The notes below the pieces were generated by a model. The model was not told the origin of the DNA. It was given only the letters and a program-made list of their open reading frames with translations, and did no database searches. Shown here piece after piece: positions 60,846 through 64,000 of a stretch of DNA of 64,000 nt (the first letter of the stretch is position 1; every line of letters begins with the position of its first letter). The translations under genes and the position numbers were made by a program. Origin of the DNA: Ch67 sp041395845. Lineage in GTDB: Bacteria; Pseudomonadota; Gammaproteobacteria; Pseudomonadales; Ketobacteraceae. The stretch is from contig JAWKZS010000003.1 in assembly GCA_041395845.1 (NCBI GenBank), forward strand, positions 186,001 to 250,000, given 5' to 3'.

Positions 60846-61319
60846 ATGAGTTTTCCCAAAGTCGGCAATCTGGCACCGGCATTCACCTTGCTGAACCAGA
60901 AAGGCGAGAAAGTCAGCCTGAAGGATTTTCGCGACAACAAAAATGTGGTGCTGTATTTCTATCCCAAGGCACTGACGCCGGGCTGCACAACGCAGGCCTG
61001 CGGCATCCGTGATGCGCAGAAAGAATTCGCCAAACGTGACACGGTGGTGCTGGGCGTGAGCCCGGACCCGGTGAAAAAGCTGGCCAGTTTCATCGAGAAA
61101 AAGGGCCTCAATTTCGATCTGCTGTCGGATGAGGATCACGCCATCACTGAAAAATACGGTGCTTGGGGCCTGAAGAAGTTCATGGGCCGGGAATTCATGG
61201 GGGTGCTGCGCACGACTTTCATCATCGGCAAGGACGGCAAGCTCAAGCATGTGATGGACAAGGTCAATACCAAAACCCATCACGATGATGTGCTGGCGAT
61301 TCTGGATACGCTGGGCTGA
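60846..61319 (+). CDS. bcp: Thioredoxin-dependent peroxiredoxin Bcp
   Basis: A 157-residue thiol peroxidase of the Bcp/PrxQ group, reducing H2O2 and organic peroxides with thioredoxin. The peroxidatic Cys47 and resolving Cys52 sit in LTPGCTTQACGIRD, the typical five-residue spacing of PrxQ. VVLYFYPKA and VLGVSPD are family marks. The start follows an AGGAG-type site. The adjacent downstream gene is a rhomboid protease 12 bases away. Confidence 0.95.
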   Translation: MSFPKVGNLAPAFTLLNQKGEKVSLKDFRDNKNVVLYFYPKALTPGCTTQACGIRDAQKEFAKRDTVVLGVSPDPVKKLASFIEKKGLNFDLLSDEDHAITEKYGAWGLKKFMGREFMGVLRTTFIIGKDGKLKHVMDKVNTKTHHDDVLAILDTLG

Positions 61320-61331
61320 CCCGTCTTGTCC

Positions 61332-62183
61332 ATGACGCTGCTGACAACGCTCCAGCATCCCCGCTACGCACAGGCGCTGGTGGATTACCTGAATACCCAG
61401 GGGATTCCTGCCCAGGCGCGGGAATCCGGTCATACGATTGCCATCTTCGTGCTGGATGATGCGACGCTGCCGCAGGCCCAGCAGGAACTGGCGCGGTTTC
61501 TGGCCGATCCGGATCACGAGCGTTATCGGCAGGCGTCCTGGGAACGGGACGAGGTGCCGGCAGACACCAGCAATCTGAGTCGTGTCTATCGCGCACCATC
61601 GCTATTGCAGAACATTCGCCAGACCGGGATCGTCACCAAAGCCGTGTTTGTACTGTGTGTGCTGGTGTATCTGTACACCGGCGGGGGCATGAACGCGGCC
61701 ACCCGTGCGCAGTTGCTGTTTTTCCCCGATCTGACAGCCATGGCCGACAGTCAGGAATACTGGCGCTGGCTGACACCGGCGTTGCTGCATTTCGGCCTGG
61801 TACATCTGGGATTCAACCTGTTTTCGTGGTGGATTTTCGCCGGCATCATCGAGCGTGCGCAGACATCGGCCCGCCTGCTGGGCATCACGCTGACCTGTGC
61901 GCTGGTGGGTAACTGGCTGGAGTTTTTCTGGAGCCGGGATAACTTTGGCGGCCTGTCGGGGGTGGTGTACGGCCTGCTGGGGTATTTGTGGTTTTACGGC
62001 CGCTTCAATCCCCGCGCACCCATGGCGTTGCCGTCGGGCATGGTGGTATTCATGTTGGTGATGCTGGGATTCGGATTTACCAATATCTTGCCGATCGCAA
62101 ACATGGCCCATCTTGGCGGCTTGCTGTCGGGTTGCCTACTGGGATTTGCACTCGCCCGACTGGATATGGCTGATGATCGATGA
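61332..62183 (+). CDS. glpG: Rhomboid family intramembrane serine protease (GlpG-like)
   Basis: A 283-residue intramembrane protease. A cytoplasmic N-terminal domain (about residues 1-85) precedes six TM segments. The catalytic dyad is Ser209 in GGLSGVVYG and His260 in MAHLGG, and the oxyanion region is HFGLVHLGFNL (about 155-165), all as in GlpG. ATG at 61332; a TTG six bases upstream is in frame but less likely. The end overlaps the chrA start by four bases, so the two are coupled. Confidence 0.93.
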   Translation: MTLLTTLQHPRYAQALVDYLNTQGIPAQARESGHTIAIFVLDDATLPQAQQELARFLADPDHERYRQASWERDEVPADTSNLSRVYRAPSLLQNIRQTGIVTKAVFVLCVLVYLYTGGGMNAATRAQLLFFPDLTAMADSQEYWRWLTPALLHFGLVHLGFNLFSWWIFAGIIERAQTSARLLGITLTCALVGNWLEFFWSRDNFGGLSGVVYGLLGYLWFYGRFNPRAPMALPSGMVVFMLVMLGFGFTNILPIANMAHLGGLLSGCLLGFALARLDMADDR

Positions 62184-63379
62184 GTACTGATGTAACCGCT
62201 ACTACCCCATCGTGGTGGGAAGTCTTTCAGGCCTTTCTCAAACTCGGCTTCACGTCGTTTGGCGGGCCGGTGGCGCATCTGGGCTATTTCCGCGATGAAT
62301 TCGTCACCCGGCGCCAATGGCTCAGCGATGCGGCTTATGCGGATCTGGTGGCGCTGTGCCAGTTTCTGCCGGGGCCGGCCAGCAGTCAGGTGGGCTTTTC
62401 CCTTGGCTTGTTGCGGGGCGGCTGGCTGGGGGCGTTGATGGCCTGGCTGGCGTTTACGTTGCCCTCTGCGTTGTTGCTGATCCTGCTGGCGATGAGTGCG
62501 GGCTGGTTTGGCGGCAGTGTGGGGCAGGGGATCCTGCATGGCCTCAAGCTGGTGGCCGTGGCGGTGGTGGCCCAGGCAGTGTGGGGGATGGCGCGCAGCC
62601 TGTGTCCCGACCGCGAGCGGGCTACAATCGCGGTGCTGGCAGTAGCACTGGTGATCCTGCTGCCGTCGGCTATTGGCCAGATCGGTGCGATCATCGCGGG
62701 TGGCTTGATCGGCCTGCGGGTATGTCGTTCGTTACCGCCATCCGCACAATCAACCCTGCTGATCCCGGTGTCCCGGCCGGTGGCGCTGATCTGCCTGGCG
62801 CTGTTTGCCGCCGGGCTGGTGGCGCTGCCGCTGTGGGCTGCGGCGGCGGGTAATGCCGGATTGCAGCTGTTTGATGTGTTCTATCGGGCTGGCGCCCTGG
62901 TGTTCGGCGGTGGTCATGTGGTGTTGCCACTGCTGGAAACCGGACTGGTGACCCCGGGCTGGATGTCGGCGGATCAGTTTCTGGCGGGTTACGGCCTCAC
63001 CCAGGCGATGCCGGGCCCGCTGTTCACCTTTTCTGCCTATCTGGGCTATGTCACCGAACCTGGTGGCTGGAGCGTGGCGCTGCTGTGTCTGGTGGCGATT
63101 TTTGTACCGGGCTTTCTGCTGTTGGTAGGGGCGTTGCCCTTCTGGGGAGCCTTGCGGCAAACGCCAGTGGCCCAGTCAGCCATGGCTGGCGCCAATGCAG
63201 CAGTGGTGGGAATCCTCGGGGCGGCCCTGTACGACCCGGTATGGACCAGTGCCGTGCAATCCCGCGGAGATTTCGCCATCGCCCTGGCAGCGTTCGTGTT
63301 GCTGATTGTGTGGAAGCTGGCACCGTGGAAGGTGGTGGTGCTGACCGCGCTGGCAGGCGCATTGTCCACCCTGGCGTAA
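62180..63379 (+). CDS. chrA: Chromate transporter, two-domain ChrA family
   Basis: A 399-residue CHR-family permease with two homologous halves of about 190 residues, each with about six TM segments. The first half has FGGPVAHLGYFRDEFV and LCQFLPGPASSQVGF; the second has FGGGHVVLPLLETGLV and YGLTQAMPGPLFTFSAYLG, the standard repeat motifs. It exports chromate in characterised members. It overlaps the rhomboid gene by four bases; there is no chrB-type regulator nearby. Confidence 0.94.
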   Translation: MSTDVTATTPSWWEVFQAFLKLGFTSFGGPVAHLGYFRDEFVTRRQWLSDAAYADLVALCQFLPGPASSQVGFSLGLLRGGWLGALMAWLAFTLPSALLLILLAMSAGWFGGSVGQGILHGLKLVAVAVVAQAVWGMARSLCPDRERATIAVLAVALVILLPSAIGQIGAIIAGGLIGLRVCRSLPPSAQSTLLIPVSRPVALICLALFAAGLVALPLWAAAAGNAGLQLFDVFYRAGALVFGGGHVVLPLLETGLVTPGWMSADQFLAGYGLTQAMPGPLFTFSAYLGYVTEPGGWSVALLCLVAIFVPGFLLLVGALPFWGALRQTPVAQSAMAGANAAVVGILGAALYDPVWTSAVQSRGDFAIALAAFVLLIVWKLAPWKVVVLTALAGALSTLA

Positions 63380-63391
63380 ACGCTCAGCGGA

Positions 63392-63853
63392 TCAGGCGCC
63401 CGGTACCGGACACCAGCGTTTGCGCTTGCCACCCTGGTAGTCGTAGCCCAGTCCTGCCTTTTTCAGTTCGGTGGCCAGATTGCGCTTGCCTACATAGACA
63501 TCGGCCAGCAGACGGAAATACTTGTCCCGCTGCAGATTGCGCAGTTCCACCGGCTGGCCCGAGCGCAGCAATTCTACGGTGAATTGCTTTGCCTTGCGCG
63601 CCAGCGCCTTTTCTTCCGGGCATTTTCCGCTGATTTCCGGCGTATCCACCCCTTTTACCCGCACGCCGATGCGGTAACCGGCGATCGCCGGCCAGTCCTT
63701 GATGGTGACGCGGAAGGTATCGCCGTCGTAAATACTGGTAACTTCACTGACAATCACGTTGCCGTACTGGGCGGTTTCTGCTGCCTGGGCGGAAAGGGAA
63801 CCGGTGGTCAGCAGAAGCATCAAAAACGAAACGGTCGCGTGAAATCCGGACAT
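63392..63853 (-). CDS. Secreted thermonuclease-like nuclease (SNase fold)
   Basis: A 153-residue protein with a signal peptide (about residues 1-25, VSFLMLLLTTGSLSAQA) and an SNase domain. The domain has SIYDGDTFRV, VRVKGVDTPE with the Asp/Glu/Arg residues of the active site, and RDKYFRLLADVYVG with the second Arg. Likely a periplasmic or secreted nuclease that cuts DNA or RNA with calcium. ATG at 63853 follows GAGGA; a TTG just upstream is less likely. It neighbours tRNA-Arg(CCU) and is convergent with chrA. Confidence 0.87.
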   Translation of the reverse strand: MSGFHATVSFLMLLLTTGSLSAQAAETAQYGNVIVSEVTSIYDGDTFRVTIKDWPAIAGYRIGVRVKGVDTPEISGKCPEEKALARKAKQFTVELLRSGQPVELRNLQRDKYFRLLADVYVGKRNLATELKKAGLGYDYQGGKRKRWCPVPGA

Positions 63854-63921
63854 GCACAATCCTCGGAGGAAAACGGGGGAAACGGGCTGGAGCGAAGGGA
63901 TGCCGCGCAGCGGCAGGAAAA

Positions 63922-63998
63922 TGGCGTCCCGGAGACGATTTGAACGTCCGACCTGCCCCTTAGGAGGGGGCTGCTCTATCCAGCTGAGCTACCGGGAC
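63922..63998 (-). tRNA. tRNA-Arg (CCU)
   Basis: 77 bases on the minus strand with encoded CCA. The acceptor stem GTCCCGG / CCGGGAC is perfect. The anticodon arm GCCCC-CTCCTAA-GGGGC gives CCU (codon AGG). The T arm is GGACG-TTCAAAT-CGTCT, with one non-Watson-Crick pair. The gene is complete, two bases from the right edge. Confidence 0.95.
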
Positions 63999-64000
63999 AC

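Noticed and set aside
63384..64000. The secreted nuclease beside tRNA-Arg(CCU) as the edge of an integrated element
   Set aside because: No integrase, no repeated tRNA 3' end and no composition shift are visible inside the window; the element, if any, would lie beyond the edge.
1..64000. Prophage, insertion sequence or CRISPR array
   Set aside because: No transposase, integrase, phage structural gene, or regularly spaced direct repeats were seen on either strand.

Overview
The window is a GC-rich chromosomal segment of a gammaproteobacterium. The gene order (tilS-pyrG-kdsA-eno-ftsB-ispD-ispF-truD-pcm-nlpD-rpoS, fdxA-mutS-pncC-recA, recX-alaS-lysC-csrA-tRNA-Ser-tRNA-Arg) is that of the Pseudomonas/Oceanospirillales side of the class. 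A histone H1-like AlgP relative, a PlsB acyltransferase, an acyl-CoA ligase and a phasin/acyl-CoA-binding fusion suggest a lipid-handling, possibly marine organism (Alcanivorax-like), but the genus cannot be fixed from this sequence. I see no insertion sequence, prophage or CRISPR array; this is ordinary core chromosome with some unusual local additions.

Layout. 1-9.4 kb: end of adk, the AlgP-like protein, mobA, a YoaA/DinG helicase, tsaB, a thioesterase, uppP, a small unknown, rsmJ and an acyl-CoA ligase. 9.4-15.8 kb: plsB facing away from a three-gene Gld-type ABC exporter operon. 15.9-26.9 kb: tilS, pyrG, kdsA, eno, ftsB, ispD, ispF, truD, pcm, a DUF368 (PopT-type) membrane protein and nlpD. 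surE, usually between truD and pcm, is missing. 27-30.6 kb: rpoS, pyruvate kinase and a 1-kb intergenic region that I read as two tandem CsrB/RsmZ-type small RNAs. 30.6-35.4 kb: fdxA and mutS (minus strand), pncC and recA with a LexA box. 35.5-45.8 kb: a block separating recA from recX, holding a REC-GGDEF protein, a 1600-residue hybrid histidine kinase, hemN, the FNR-type regulator anr, an Hsp20, a coiled-coil protein and a phasin-ACBP fusion. 45.8-51.2 kb: recX, alaS, lysC, csrA, tRNA-Ser(GCU) and tRNA-Arg(ACG). 51.4-64 kb: HDOD and REC proteins, the sodium-pumping decarboxylase oadGAB, a kinase-pseudokinase membrane protein with a small unknown, hemH, bcp, a rhomboid protease, chrA, a secreted nuclease and tRNA-Arg(CCU).

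Two regulatory circuits can be read directly. First, the CsrA/Rsm circuit: csrA is in the window, and 20 kb away between pyk and fdxA lie two GGA-rich RNAs. Most of their GGA motifs sit in hairpin loops, each RNA ends in an intrinsic terminator, and each is preceded by a GacA-type upstream site (one inside a perfect 42-bp palindrome). The locus matches the position of rsmZ beside fdxA in Pseudomonas. Second, the oxygen circuit: anr encodes an FNR protein with all four iron-sulfur cysteines, and Anr/FNR boxes precede hemN, hsp20 and the coiled-coil gene, so this cluster looks like a small local Anr regulon.
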